From Persicaria tinctoria (lineage: Eukaryota; Streptophyta; Magnoliopsida; Caryophyllales; Polygonaceae): a stretch of DNA of 64,000 nt. The notes below the pieces were generated by a model. The model worked only from the letters and a program-made list of their open reading frames with translations. It did not search any database and was not told the DNA's origin. Position numbers and translations under genes: made by a program. The first letter of the stretch is position 1. Every line of letters starts with the position of its first letter. The stretch lies in assembly GCA_037127255.1 (NCBI GenBank), contig JBANSL010000006.1:84003350-84067349 (forward strand), written 5' to 3'. This document shows positions 54,792 to 64,000 of the stretch, piece by piece.

Positions 54792-56071
54792 TTACATGAC
54801 TCCCCTTAGCCCGGCTTGATATAAGAGTCCTCCAGAGATCAGGTTCCATCGCAGGGAAGGCACATAAAAGACATTTTGCAGGCTCAGGATGTTACTTAAG
54901 GTGAGCTTCAATGAGACCTTCCCTTTGCCCATCACCTGCGCCTGACTAGAGTTCCCCATGTAGACTTGCTCAGCTCTGCTTGCAGGTTCGAACTCATCAA
55001 ACAACTCTCTATTGGCGCGGAAGTGCTTCATGGCTCCAGTGTCCACAATCCATTCTGTTATGCTCCCAACGATGTTAGCTTCAGTGACCACCGCAGTAAT
55101 GACTTCAGGAGCACTACTTTCAGTGATGTTTGCAATGCCTTTGTCCTACCCTCCATTGCTCTTTTGGGCAACATACTAAGCATCCTTCTTCTCATGGCAC
55201 TGAAAAGCCCTTTTGCCTTGTCTGCCACACACATAACATCCAGTGTTGTTCTGCTTTTCTCCGTTGTTGTTTTTCTTAAACTCCGCAGGCTTGTTGTTTT
55301 GTCCTCCAGGCCCTTCTTTTTCTTCTTGTTGGAAGGCGGCTTATTGCCTTTCTTGTTGACCTGCGGCCATTCGACAATGTTAGCTTTTACCGTTTCAGCA
55401 GCAGTGATGGAGGTCTCCTTCTCCTTCTTCTCTAGTCGATTGGCTTCCTCAATCTTCAAATGGGTGACGAGTTCCTCCATGGTAAGATCTTTCTTTTTGT
55501 GTTTGAGGTGATTGGAGCAACGTATCCATGACTCAGGTAGTTTCTCAATTAGCATGTTGGCCTGAAGAAATTCGCACATCTTCATCCCTTTAGGTAGTAT
55601 ATCCGCTACCAAGTTCTCGTACTCAAGCACATGCTCCATGATAGGCTTGTCACCCACCATCTTGAGCTAGATCTACTATCCAGTCACGTACTTGCACTTC
55701 CCAACATCGTTAGTGCCATACTTCTTGTCAAGGGTTTCCTAAATAGTCTTAGCAGACTTTTGGATCAGCAGTAGGTCGAACAGCGCGTTCGTCATGTGGT
55801 TCGGCCGGTAGCCTCTGGTGGTTTGGTTGTTGCGCTCGTACTTCACGAGCAACTCAAAAGGCACAGGAGGATTGGGCGGAGCATCGCTCTCAGCAGCAAC
55901 AGCAGACGCAGGAGCGACAGAGGGGTCTTTGAGCAACACATAGTCAATCTCTAGTTTCTCAAAGAAGATCAGCATCTTCTGGGACCAGCGCTTGTCGTTC
56001 GAGCCATTGAAAGGCTCCAGCTTTGAGAGATTGAGCAACGACTTCTTGTAGGAGATCTCGACGGCGGCCAT
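54792..56071 (-). pseudogene. Copia-1 gag and protease
   Basis: Starts at ATG 56071 (MAAVEISYKKSLLNLSKLEP), with FNGSNDKRWSQKMLIFFEKL typical of a Copia Gag N-terminus. The second piece (55660-55058) has MEHVLEYENLVADILPKGM, IEKLPESWIRCSNHLKHKKK and MEELVTHLKIEEANRLEKKE. The knuckle near 55230 reads CYVCGRQGKRAFQC, with its His changed to Lys. The protease site reads WIVDTGAMKHF (55091-54792 frame), with the DTG intact. Shifts near 55735 and 55190 and a stop near 54795 break the frame. Confidence 0.85.
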
Positions 56072-56120
56072 CGTTCCGACGCAAATACGTTTCTCACTGT
56101 TGGACAGTAACCCTGCTGGA

Positions 56121-56137
56121 ACCTGTGATAAGCAACA
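56121..56137 (-). promoter_or_regulatory. Degenerate primer site of Copia-1
   Basis: TGTTGCTTATCACAGGT on the minus strand resembles the tRNA-Met primer site (TTGGTATCAGAGC) with several differences. The position fits, the match is weak. Confidence 0.35.
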
Positions 56138-56139
56138 AC

Positions 56140-57259
56140 TCTTGGAAGGGCGTTAGTGGATGTAAGCCGAACTTAGTTGCTGTGAAGGGGCTAGGGCTGT
56201 GATGACGCGTGGTATGGGAGCCACTGAATGAGAAACGTCCCCCCCCCCCGAAAGTGGTGCAGATCGTATGCGAGGCAACGTCCCCCAAGGACTTCTCTCA
56301 CAGGTGCACTCGAGGGAGAGAAGTTGGAACTGGAACAGGCGCTCAAAATGGGAAAAGGGTAGAAGAAAAAAGGGGGGAGAGAGAGAGAGAGAGAGAGAGG
56401 AGATTGTGTTCGCTGTGTGTTTTAAACCCAACCCTCAACCCTCCTTATATAGCCGCAGAGATCAACCCTTCATCCACAAGAGAAGATCTGCAAAGGGAGG
56501 TCTACAAAGGAAGATTCTGCCCTATCTTCAGAAGATCATGGCTATCCAAAAACGGCGATTGTGTTCGATGTATGTTTTAAACCCAACCTTCGACCCTCCT
56601 TATATAGCCGCAGAGATCAACCCTTCGCCCGCAAGAGAAGATCTGGAAAGGAAGATCTACAAAGGAAGATTCTGCCCTATCTTCAGAAGATCATGGCTAT
56701 CCAAAAACGGCAATTGTGTTGGCTGTGTGTTTTAAACCCAACCTTCGACCCTCCTTATATAGCCGCAGAGATCAACCCTTCGCCCACAAGAAAAGATTTG
56801 CAAAGGAAGATTATGCCCGATCTTCAGAAGATCATGGCCATCCAAAACGGCGATTGTGTTCAATGTGTGTTTTAATCCCAACCTTCGACCCTCCTTATAT
56901 AGCCGCAGAGATCAACCCTTCGCCCGCAAGAAAATATCTGCAGAGGAAGATTCTGCTCTGTCTTCGGAAGATGGTGGCTATCCAAAAACGGTTTTCAAAT
57001 ATTTCTGAAAATATATTTTTTTCCAGTGAAAATCAGATATTCACGGATATGCACAAGCAAGTCAAGCCTTCTCAGAGCCGAGGCGAGCCGAACGGACGGC
57101 GGCATGCGCACGTGTGGGTGCTCCATCTCCTCCTCTACCTCTCAATCTAGGCAGTGGAAGAGTCTCCTTAAAAACCCTTTAAGATACTAAGTTCAAGGTG
57201 GGATGGGGAAAGTCCAAATGGGACCTTAAAACCACATTCTAAATGCATTATCTCCAACA
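56140..57259 (-). repeat. Copia-1 5' LTR with four promoter units (about 1.1 kb)
   Basis: Starts TGTTGGAGATAATGC at 57259 on the minus strand. About 56402-57000 contains four tandem units of roughly 140-155 bp, each with CTCCTTATATAGCCGCAGAG (at 56441, 56596, 56751 and 56891). The 3' LTR has one unit. A (GA)n run (56376-56400) and a C run (56231-56240) flank the array. The inner boundary is set only approximately by the primer-site remnant. Confidence 0.75.
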
Positions 57260-58990
57260 TCTGCTGCATGTGTTTTCAAACGACTCCCGTTACACTAATG
57301 GAATAATGGGATTTACCCATGATTTTTGTCGTTGGTATTCCCCACGGATTTGATGTTCCCAACAGATATTACTAACGGACCGCCTTCCATGGGAATTTTG
57401 AGCGTTGGTAAATTGCCAACGGCAAAAAAAGTAGAGTGCGCCTACGGCCCAAACCATTGAAAACACCAACGAGAAGTTCCATAGCACTGTCAAGTACACC
57501 TAATGTTTAAAAAATAATTCAAAAAGACAAATGAGATATATAGCAATTGTTTTGTGGTTTATATAACAGCAATTAATATATTGTCAACATTTTTATTGAA
57601 TGTTAATTATTTGGTTTTTTTTGTGAAAATTTATTTGGATTTATATATAATTATATATATATTCCGTATTATTTTATTATAGCAAAAAAAAGCATTATTA
57701 ATTAAGAACTTATTTATGAATCACCTCAAAAATACTCCAGGTAGTATTAAATAATTATCAATAAACAAATTACATTAATAGCACCACCACCACAAAGATT
57801 CAATAACCCCACCGCCAAAAGCAACACTACCACCCAAATCACAACCACCGCCCTTTTCAAACCCAAATACAAATACCAAAAATAAGTAAACAATAGAGCA
57901 TCCTTCCATGGTTGGAGATTAAATCCAACCCTTGCAAAAGAAATACAATGTCCCGTTCATCTTCCTTGTTGCTTGAACTGCTTACGCCAAAAGGGGTGGG
58001 TAGGTGATTTTGTAGATCTCAGAAGTAGCAGGCCCCTTCAATCGACCGGTGGCTCAATGTACACTTCGACCTTAGAGAAGAAGACGAGTGCCCAGATCTA
58101 CAAAAATAACAAGCTCTTGGTTGGAATCGTCGTCGCTGGTGGCCTAGTGGTTGGAGGAGGAGAAATCCTTCCATGGTCCGATGGTTGGAGGAGAGGGTTG
58201 TTCTAAGATGAGTTTTTGGGGGAGGACTTGGGAGCTGGGAGGAGAGGTGGGTGGATGAGATTTTGATTTTTGAGGGTTACCAGGCCTTTGTTTGGAACTT
58301 TTTTTTTTAACCTCACTAATTGGTTGAAAAGAAAGCACATGGATCTAACATCTCCAGTCCACCGTTAGGTTAGAAACTTTTTACATTATCTACGGCTCAA
58401 ATAGCCCTTGAGAAATGAAAAATGTATGGATTTTTAAAAAAATAGAGCATTTGAAAATTATGGATAAAAATATCTACCGTTAGAAGAATTTTTTTCTTTA
58501 TTTCCTTAAAATATTGTATATTTTCTAGATATAAATCAGTACATAAGAATTCATTTTTTGAAATAAATCTATTAAAATTTAAATGTATAGACGTTAAAAA
58601 GTCTAATAGAACATCTAACAAGAAAAAAAATACTAACTATATATATTACTTATAAAAAGTGTTTTTTTTGCCCATAAATATATTTAGTCATTTGTACATT
58701 AAAAGTGAATAAGTAAATTGAAGAAATGGTGTTTTTTTTTTAAATTATACGAGAAATATTGAAGGTGTAAGAAATTTTATTTTTTGGTTAGTAAATTTGT
58801 GTATATATAATAGTAAGGGTAGAGATGCAAATATATAAATACTTCTTTCAATTTTAGTCAAATATGAGTATGTAAAATTTTAGTCAAATTCATTTATTTT
58901 ATACTTATATAAAAATAGAAGAAAACTTATTAAATTTTGCATATATGTAAATTAATATCAAAATATGATCATATTACAAAAAACATTTAA
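57260..58990. other. Right flank of Copia-1, no gene recognised
   Basis: 57270-57480 carries words such as CGTTGGTA, TGCCAACGG and CACGGATTT in both orientations, suggesting a DNA-transposon end. 57780-58210 is somewhat GC-richer (ACCACCACC, then GGTGGCC) with a 77-codon plus-strand frame that has no known motif. 58390-58990 is AT-rich and empty. Confidence 0.35.
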
Positions 58991-58994
58991 TCCC

Positions 58995-59480
58995 CTTTTT
59001 TTTATTACGAATGTTGTAGTATTTGGTTGATAGTAGGAATATATCATAATATTATTTACTTATTTCATTGTTAGATGTATAGCTTATTTGAAATCACCAA
59101 TAATTTAAAAAAAATTATAGACATTTGATTATTGAGTATATAATTGAATGGGTTATATCAATTCTTAGAAAAGAATACAAATGTTAGTCAGATTGATTAT
59201 TAAAAAAAATACAAATTTTAGTTATATCGGTTCTTAGAAAAGAATACAAATTTTAGTTATATCGATTTTTAGAAAAGAATACAAATATTATTTATTTGAT
59301 CCCTCTTACTTTTTTGTATTGCTAATGTTGCATTATTTGGTTTATAATAGTTATATATCATAATATTATTTTATTATTTTATTACCAGATATTAGCCTAT
59401 TTGAAAAACATGTATGTTTAAATTATTAATAGACAATATATTATTGAGTATATAATTGAATTAGTTGGATAGATTCTTAG
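58995..59480. repeat. Imperfect tandem duplication, AT-rich
   Basis: 58995-59160 and 59312-59470 share a series of words in order, such as ATATATCATAATATTATTT and TTATTGAGTATATAATTGA. Between them CTTAGAAAAGAATACAAAT-type units repeat three or four times (59160-59290). It probably lies within the Helitron-like element ending at 59774. Confidence 0.65.
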
Positions 59481-59744
59481 AAAAAAATATAAAATTGAAT
59501 GATCAAGTATGAGTAAGTAGTAACGCTATTCATTCATTGTATAAAGAGGGAATTTGGTGATTTAGACCCCTAAATATATTTAGTTAAGTCATTAGCCTCT
59601 TTAATTATTCTTTTAGCCGTCGAAAACCCTAGAAAATATTTAGTAGGCATTTAGACCCCTTCCCGTTTCTCCATCTATCACACTCCCGTCTCTTTGTGTC
59701 CCCCAATTTCACTTTCCCGTTCATTCTTTCTTCAGATCACATGT

Positions 59745-59774
59745 CCCGGGTGTAGCACGGGTCTGCCTACCTAG
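59745..59774 (+). mobile_element. Helitron-like 3' terminus
   Basis: CCCGGGTGTAGCACGGG (59745-59761) forms a GC-rich hairpin. Nine or so bases later come CTAG and a T. A hairpin followed by CTRR-T is the hallmark of Helitron 3' ends. Its 5' end was not identified, so the element's length is unknown. Confidence 0.5.
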
Positions 59775-59835
59775 TAATAATAATTTTTGAATGAATATGC
59801 AATAAATGATTAAAAAAGCTTACTTTACTATAGAG

Positions 59836-59887
59836 TAAGATAAGATAAGATAAGATAAGATAAGATAAGATAAGATAAGATAAGATA
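59836..59887. repeat. (GATAA)n microsatellite, about 10 units
   Basis: Uninterrupted TAAGATAAGATAAG repeat in the AT-rich spacer. Confidence 0.95.
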
Positions 59888-60206
59888 TATAGATGTCACC
59901 TAAAAAATATTTTCAATATAAATTATTAAAATAATAGAAAAAATTAAGAGAAAAAACATAGAGAGCAATGAAAACATTTTCATTGAATATCAGTTGTCTC
60001 GTATATAGGTGACTTTTTTTAACAACAACATAATAATAAATGTGTTATTCATAACCTACAATATTTTAATATTTGGGAAAAAAAATAACAAATTTTAAAG
60101 AATCGAGCAAATTTAAAATCACCATTTTTAATAAAGAAAAATATTGAATCGATTCTCACCCAGAAAAAATTGAATCGAGTTAATAAAGAAACATACATAA
60201 AACAAA

Positions 60207-60240
60207 TCTACACTACTATAAAGGAGGCAAGTTTTTTTAA
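60207..60240 (+). mobile_element. Candidate Helitron 5' terminus
   Basis: A|TCTACACTACTATAAAGG resembles the TC...TACTATTATAAAGG starts of many plant Helitrons. No matching 3' end was found downstream, so this is tentative. Confidence 0.3.
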
Positions 60241-60483
60241 AACTGAAATTGATTGTGGACCGAAGATAGCCAAATTGTTAAAATTTGGACGACCCAAATT
60301 CATTCATGTGGCTGTTTCCTTTTTTGCCCTAAAGAGTTTCAATTTAAAAATATTGATTTTTGGGGCAATTTGTCAACTATACAAATACAAATGCCCAATT
60401 AGCCAAATATACAAAGTTTTTGAAAAATTACAAAACTATACATCCCAATTTGCCCATCTTCCCTTCCCCCGTGTGCCCCCCTT

Positions 60484-60960
60484 GCTGACGTCATCAATGC
60501 TGACGTCATCAATTTTTTTTTTCCGCGCGTCAGTGCTGACGTCATCGTCGGAAATGCTGACGTCAGCAATGCTGACACCGTTTGCAAGGAAGGTTTTTTT
60601 GTTTTTTTTTTTTGTTTTTTTTTTTCGCGCATCAATGCTGACGCCGACGTCGGGAATGTTGACGTCAGCAATGCTGACACCGTTTTACAAGGAAGTTTTG
60701 TTTTTTTTTTTGTTTTTTGTTTCGCGCGTCAATGCTGACACCGTTTACAAGGAAGTTTTTTTGTTACGACAACGTTGACGCGGAGGACGTCGACGATGCT
60801 AACACCGGGGATGTCGACGATGCAGACACCGTTTGAGGGATGTTGACACCGACGTCGGGAATGCTGACGCCGTCTACGAGGATGCTACGCAGCCGACGAT
60901 GACGTCGGGAATGCTGACGTCAGCATTGCGGACGCCCTCTACGAGAATGCTGACGCCGAC
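60484..60960. repeat. Array of TGACGTCA sites
   Basis: Exact TGACGTCA octamers at 60486, 60501, 60537, 60558, 60660 and 60915, within longer units such as GCTGACGTCAGCAATGCTGA, plus many TGACG half sites and GACGTCGG variants. T-rich tracts separate the clusters. The octamer is the palindromic site of bZIP factors (C-box / as-1 type). Confidence 0.85.
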
Positions 60961-61139
60961 GGTGATGACATCAAAGATCAATATATTTTTATATAAAATA
61001 TAAAAGAGGGAGAACAAAGAGACAAATGAATGTTTCAAAAAAAAAAACGAATATTTTTTTTTTTGTAATGAGAAACAAAGAATTTTTCGACGCTGACGAT
61101 GCTGACATCCTTCCTCATCCATCTCTTATATTGCAAAAA

Positions 61140-61760
61140 CGATGTCAGCAAATATATACCTACACAAAAATATGCATGCAAACGATGTCAGCATTAAAAA
61201 ATACGTATAAAAACGATGTCAGCACTATGAAATAAACCAATTTTTAAGGAGTCAAGCATACATATATACTTACATATATAATATCAAATTAAAAACGATG
61301 TCAGCACTAAAAAATATGCATAAAAACGATGTCAGCACTAAGAAATAAACCAATTTTTAAGGACTCAAGCATACATATATACCTACATATATAATATACA
61401 ACTAAAAACGTTGTCAGCACTAAAAAACAACCAAATTTCTAAGGACTCAAGCATACATATATACCTACATATATAATATCTAATTAAAAACGATGTCAGC
61501 ACTAAGAAATAAACCAATTTTTAAGGACTCAAGCATACATATATACTTACATATATAATATCAAATTAAAAACGATATCAACACTAAAAAATACGCATAA
61601 AAACTATGTCAGCATTAAAAAATAAACAAATTTTTAAGGACTCAAGCATACATATATACCTACATATATAATATCAAACTAAAAACGATGTCAGCACTAA
61701 AAAAATCTACATAAAAACGATGTCAGCATTAAAAAATATACATAAAAACGATAGGAACAA
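61140..61760. repeat. Minisatellite with AAAACGATGTCAGCAC units
   Basis: About a dozen AACGATGTCAGCA(C/T)TA units. Larger repeats anchored by CAAGCATACATATATAC occur at about 61252, 61368, 61447, 61530 and 61645, giving two alternating period lengths near 80 and 115 bp. One more unit lies apart at about 62063. Confidence 0.85.
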
Positions 61761-62650
61761 CGTCAAATTAAATACAATTACACAATAAAATCTGGCTACT
61801 GGCTAGCAAATTGCAACTGGCTCAGTTTTCATTCCCGTAATTTGCGTCCAGGCCCATTTACTTTTTTACACAATAAAAGCAACCCAGCAAAAATCTTGCA
61901 GTTGGATACCAAAGAGTAGCTAAAGATGAAAACATTCAAAAGGTGATATAGTGCAAGTGGATAGCATGGAATAATAGGCCAAATTTATACTCCATCAAAT
62001 AGTGGGTAAAAATAATTAACTTAAAGCCTAACCCCCATTACTCATCATATATGACAGTAGCAAACGATGTCAGCATTAAACTGCTCCCCCTTATTCGATG
62101 ACTATACACAAATAATTATGCCCACTACCCCCAACAACCACAAGTTCCACAACCTTAGCTAGACTTATCCACTGCATCATTGCTTACCCATTTACCTCAA
62201 CCCTAATCATTTTCATTCTGCCACAGCCATTTGCAAAAAAATAAAGTCCTAGACTTCATTTATAAGAGGGAACCACTAGAGCTTGTTAAAGGCCAGTCAA
62301 CTGGAGCAGTCGTGACTTGTTAGAAGAAGAAGATGCGCGCATAAAATGCTGCTTGTCACCATCCTCTACCAAGTAATCAACAAATACAAGAAGGGCTAAA
62401 TGCAATCACATAGAGCAAAGAATTGCTAACAGGTTGACATTCACATTCAACAGACAGTTTCTTTTGCTTCTCCATGGAATTCTAAATCTCCAATACGTAG
62501 CAGTCATCAGAGTAGATGAATTTCAAGAACACAATTAATGAATAAATGCAGAAACCAATTACAAGAGGAGCAAGGACATTAGAGCATGAAATGAGCGGAG
62601 AATTGAGAGTTGAGAGTTGAGAGTGGCACCTCCAAATCGCACACAGAGCG
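61761..62650. other. MULE-2 interior, nothing recognised
   Basis: AT-rich, no frame with a recognisable motif. Confidence 0.4.
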
Positions 62651-63230
62651 GAGAATAAAGTGATAGTGATACATGTAGCATGCTCTTCATCTCTCGCCAT
62701 CTCTCGATCTCAGATATCAGATCTGAGAATCAAAAACACAATCCAAATCGCACCTCCGTTGTCTTCAATCTCCGTTGCTGACATGAAATTGGAGCTTCGT
62801 TGTCTTCGATCAGTCCAGATCCGGCGTCTCCTCGTTGCTGCCTTTCGCTCGAAATCCATGAGTTGCGATCGAAACCGCACCGCCGCTGGTGCCGAAATCC
62901 ATGAGTTGCGATCGAAACCGCTGCTCGAAACCGCACCGACGATCCTGAAGAAGCCGCCGCTGGTGCCGGTCAAAACCGCACCGCCGAAATCGGAGCCAGA
63001 TCTGGTCCAATTTGGCGTCGGCGTTGGTGCGCTCGACAGGAGGAGTGGAGGTGGTCGGGAGTGACGTCAGAGGAGCGGAGGTGACAGGAAGAGGAGCGGA
63101 AGAGGGATGAGGGAACGACCTCGTTTGGAGGATACGTGACCATCTCTCGCCATCTCTCGATCTCAGATCTGAGATCTGAGATCCCCAAATCTGGCCACGA
63201 ACGGCGTCGGGAGGACGAGCGGGGAGGGAG
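62650..63230. repeat. GC-rich part of MULE-2 with local repeats
   Basis: CTCTCGATCTCAGAT occurs at about 62700 and 63155. GAAATCCATGAGTTGCGATC occurs at 62853 and 62896. Both strands are open for 60-130 codons, but no domain is visible. It could be captured host DNA. Confidence 0.45.
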
Positions 63231-63350
63231 AGGATGAAATAAATTCAGAGAAAAGTGGGGGTGGGCAAGCTGGGGTAAGCACTAGGGTTGATGTATACTT
63301 TTCTAATTTTTAAAAAGTGTGTATATTTTGCTAATTTGGCCAAAATTTGT

Positions 63351-63943
63351 GCCTTCGGCGCAAATTTTCTCTTGATTGTTTTCTTTTGAGGGGCGTTATG
63401 GTCCTTTCTGCCTCTGTTTCCTCTCCCCACCGCCTCTGCTTTTCCTTCAGTCCTTCTCTTTCTCCTCCTCCTCCGTCGATGTTCCAATCCTCCTGCTCAC
63501 CTCCTGTTCCGTTCCTCGTGGTCACCTTCTCCCTCCTTCCCACCTCCTGCTTCGTTCTTCCTCTTCCCCGCCTTGCTTTCTTCCTCCCTCGTGTGTTTTC
63601 CTGCTCGTCTCCCTCTGGTATCTTCGTCTCTTTCTTCTCCTTCTTCTTCATCTCGGCGCTCCTTCGCAGGTCCTTCTCTCCATCTCGGTCGGCCCTCTCG
63701 CCTTCTGCAACCGTTCTCCCTATCTTCTCTTCTCCAGGTGGTCGACTAGGCTTGGAATTTTGGGTTCAGGGTTCGAATTAGGCTTGGCAGATGATGAATT
63801 GTGGTCATCGACTGGGTTGGGAACATCTTTCGATCAAGTTCACCGTCTTTGTTGCTATGGTCGATTGGGCTGGGCATGTCGGGTTTAGGGTTCGGTTGTG
63901 GTGGTTGACTGTGCTGATTCCAATCCACCCAAACGATCCGGCC
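63351..63943 (+). promoter_or_regulatory. Pyrimidine-rich leader upstream of a possible gene
   Basis: 63400-63740 is strongly CT-rich, like a plant 5' UTR or promoter. The open frames here are Ser/Pro/Leu-rich by composition and not convincing proteins. Confidence 0.35.
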
Positions 63944-63955
63944 ATGGCGGAACAG
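63944..63955 (+). CDS. Candidate first coding exon (partial, window edge)
   Basis: GCCATGGCGGAACAG followed by GTAAAC: a good plant start context (purine-free but GCC-ATG-GCG) and a CAG|GTAA splice donor after four codons (Met-Ala-Glu-Gln). It would begin a host gene that continues beyond the window. There is no further exon to test it, so it is a suggestion only. Confidence 0.25.
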
Positions 63956-64000
63956 GTAAACATCCACTGATTCCAATCAATTTCTTTTTTTCTTTTTTTT

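Larger units (their letters stand above)
24060..57259 (-). mobile_element. Copia-1, minus-strand Copia element split by 29 kb of nested insertions
   Basis: The right part (52541-57259) holds 5' LTR, gag, protease and integrase. The left part (24060-28443) holds the integrase C-terminus, reverse transcriptase, RNase H and 3' LTR. They are halves of one element: the frame reads KTVDAMFV at 52555 and resumes at YAENSVAYRFL at 28435, exactly where Gypsy-C with its target copies (ATAAC at 28439-28443 and GTAAC at 52541-52545) is inserted. Solo LTR G sits in the integrase and a hAT-like element in the reverse transcriptase. Outer LTR ends are TGYTGGAG; the inner ends are uncertain. Confidence 0.85.
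60363..63350. mobile_element. MULE-2, non-autonomous Mutator-like element
   Basis: 60385-60475 and the reverse complement of 63235-63350 align over about 90-110 bp (words CAATTAGCC/CAAATTAGC, AAATATACA, AAAAATTA, TATACATC, TTGCCCA). No transposase frame. The interior has a TGACGTCA array (60484-60960), a minisatellite (61140-61760), a quiet AT-rich part, and a GC-rich part (62650-63230) with local repeats. The 9-bp target copy was not resolved. Confidence 0.55.

Noticed and set aside
61140..61760. Regularly spaced repeats that could be mistaken for a CRISPR array
   Set aside because: Spacers are themselves repeated, unit lengths vary, and the context is a plant transposon. It is a minisatellite.
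63347..63888. Two long plus-strand frames of 144 and 170 codons and a minus-strand frame of 106 codons
   Set aside because: All come from a CT-rich stretch. Ser/Pro/Leu or Lys/Glu/Arg composition without any motif suggests leader DNA.

Overview
This window is nuclear DNA of a flowering plant, probably a eudicot. It is AT-rich and contains almost nothing but transposable elements of plant types: Ty1/Copia and Ty3/Gypsy LTR retrotransposons, a LINE 3' end, hAT-type elements, Mutator-like elements and Helitron termini. No intact host gene is visible. The only possible host gene is a candidate first exon at the extreme right edge. The species cannot be named from this sequence.

Left part (1-17.7 kb). 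A LINE 3' end with a short A-rich tail (1-733) lies inside the protease region of a minus-strand Gypsy element (Gypsy-A, LTR 3378-5184). Gypsy-A in turn sits in a Copia gag fragment (Copia-L, 5185-6629). Next come a perfect 26-bp inverted repeat, a plus-strand Copia gag fragment (Copia-M), and a structurally complete but decayed minus-strand Copia element (Copia-B, 8599-13651, target duplication CGAAC). AT-rich filler and a 746-bp hAT-type element with an 8-bp duplication follow.

Middle part (17.7-57.3 kb) is a set of nested insertions. Copia-J (17713-23088) carries a scrambled GC-rich segment that includes a piece of a RING-H2 gene. Copia-1 (about 24.06-57.26 kb, minus strand) is split by Gypsy-C (28444-52540, plus strand), which is flanked by ATAAC/GTAAC. 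Copia-1 also carries a hAT-like element in its reverse transcriptase and a solo LTR in its integrase. Gypsy-C lacks reverse transcriptase, RNase H and the integrase core. It is itself interrupted by a Copia solo LTR (29744-30440), by a block of two minus-strand Gypsy remnants (Gypsy-I with a 3.26-kb LTR, and Gypsy-H) plus a Mutator-like element with a DUF1985-like fragment, and in its 3' LTR by a 493-bp hAT-like MITE and a related 1758-bp solo LTR. The target duplications allow the insertion order to be read.

Right part (57.3-64 kb) has AT-rich repeats, a Helitron-like 3' end, a candidate Helitron 5' end, and a roughly 3-kb Mutator-like element. That element carries six exact TGACGTCA sites and a separate minisatellite. 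The window ends in a pyrimidine-rich leader and a possible first exon.

The most unusual signals are in the Gypsy elements. First, a short palindrome (TCGAcgTCGA and variants) recurs in LTRs and in coding DNA regardless of reading frame, and in one related LTR the whole array reads TCGATATCGA. Second, four hairpins with different 7-bp stems share an AGGA/AAGA loop and lie just upstream of a GGGG-rich polypurine tract, twice per element. Third, a GC-rich leader hairpin is conserved in three LTRs.
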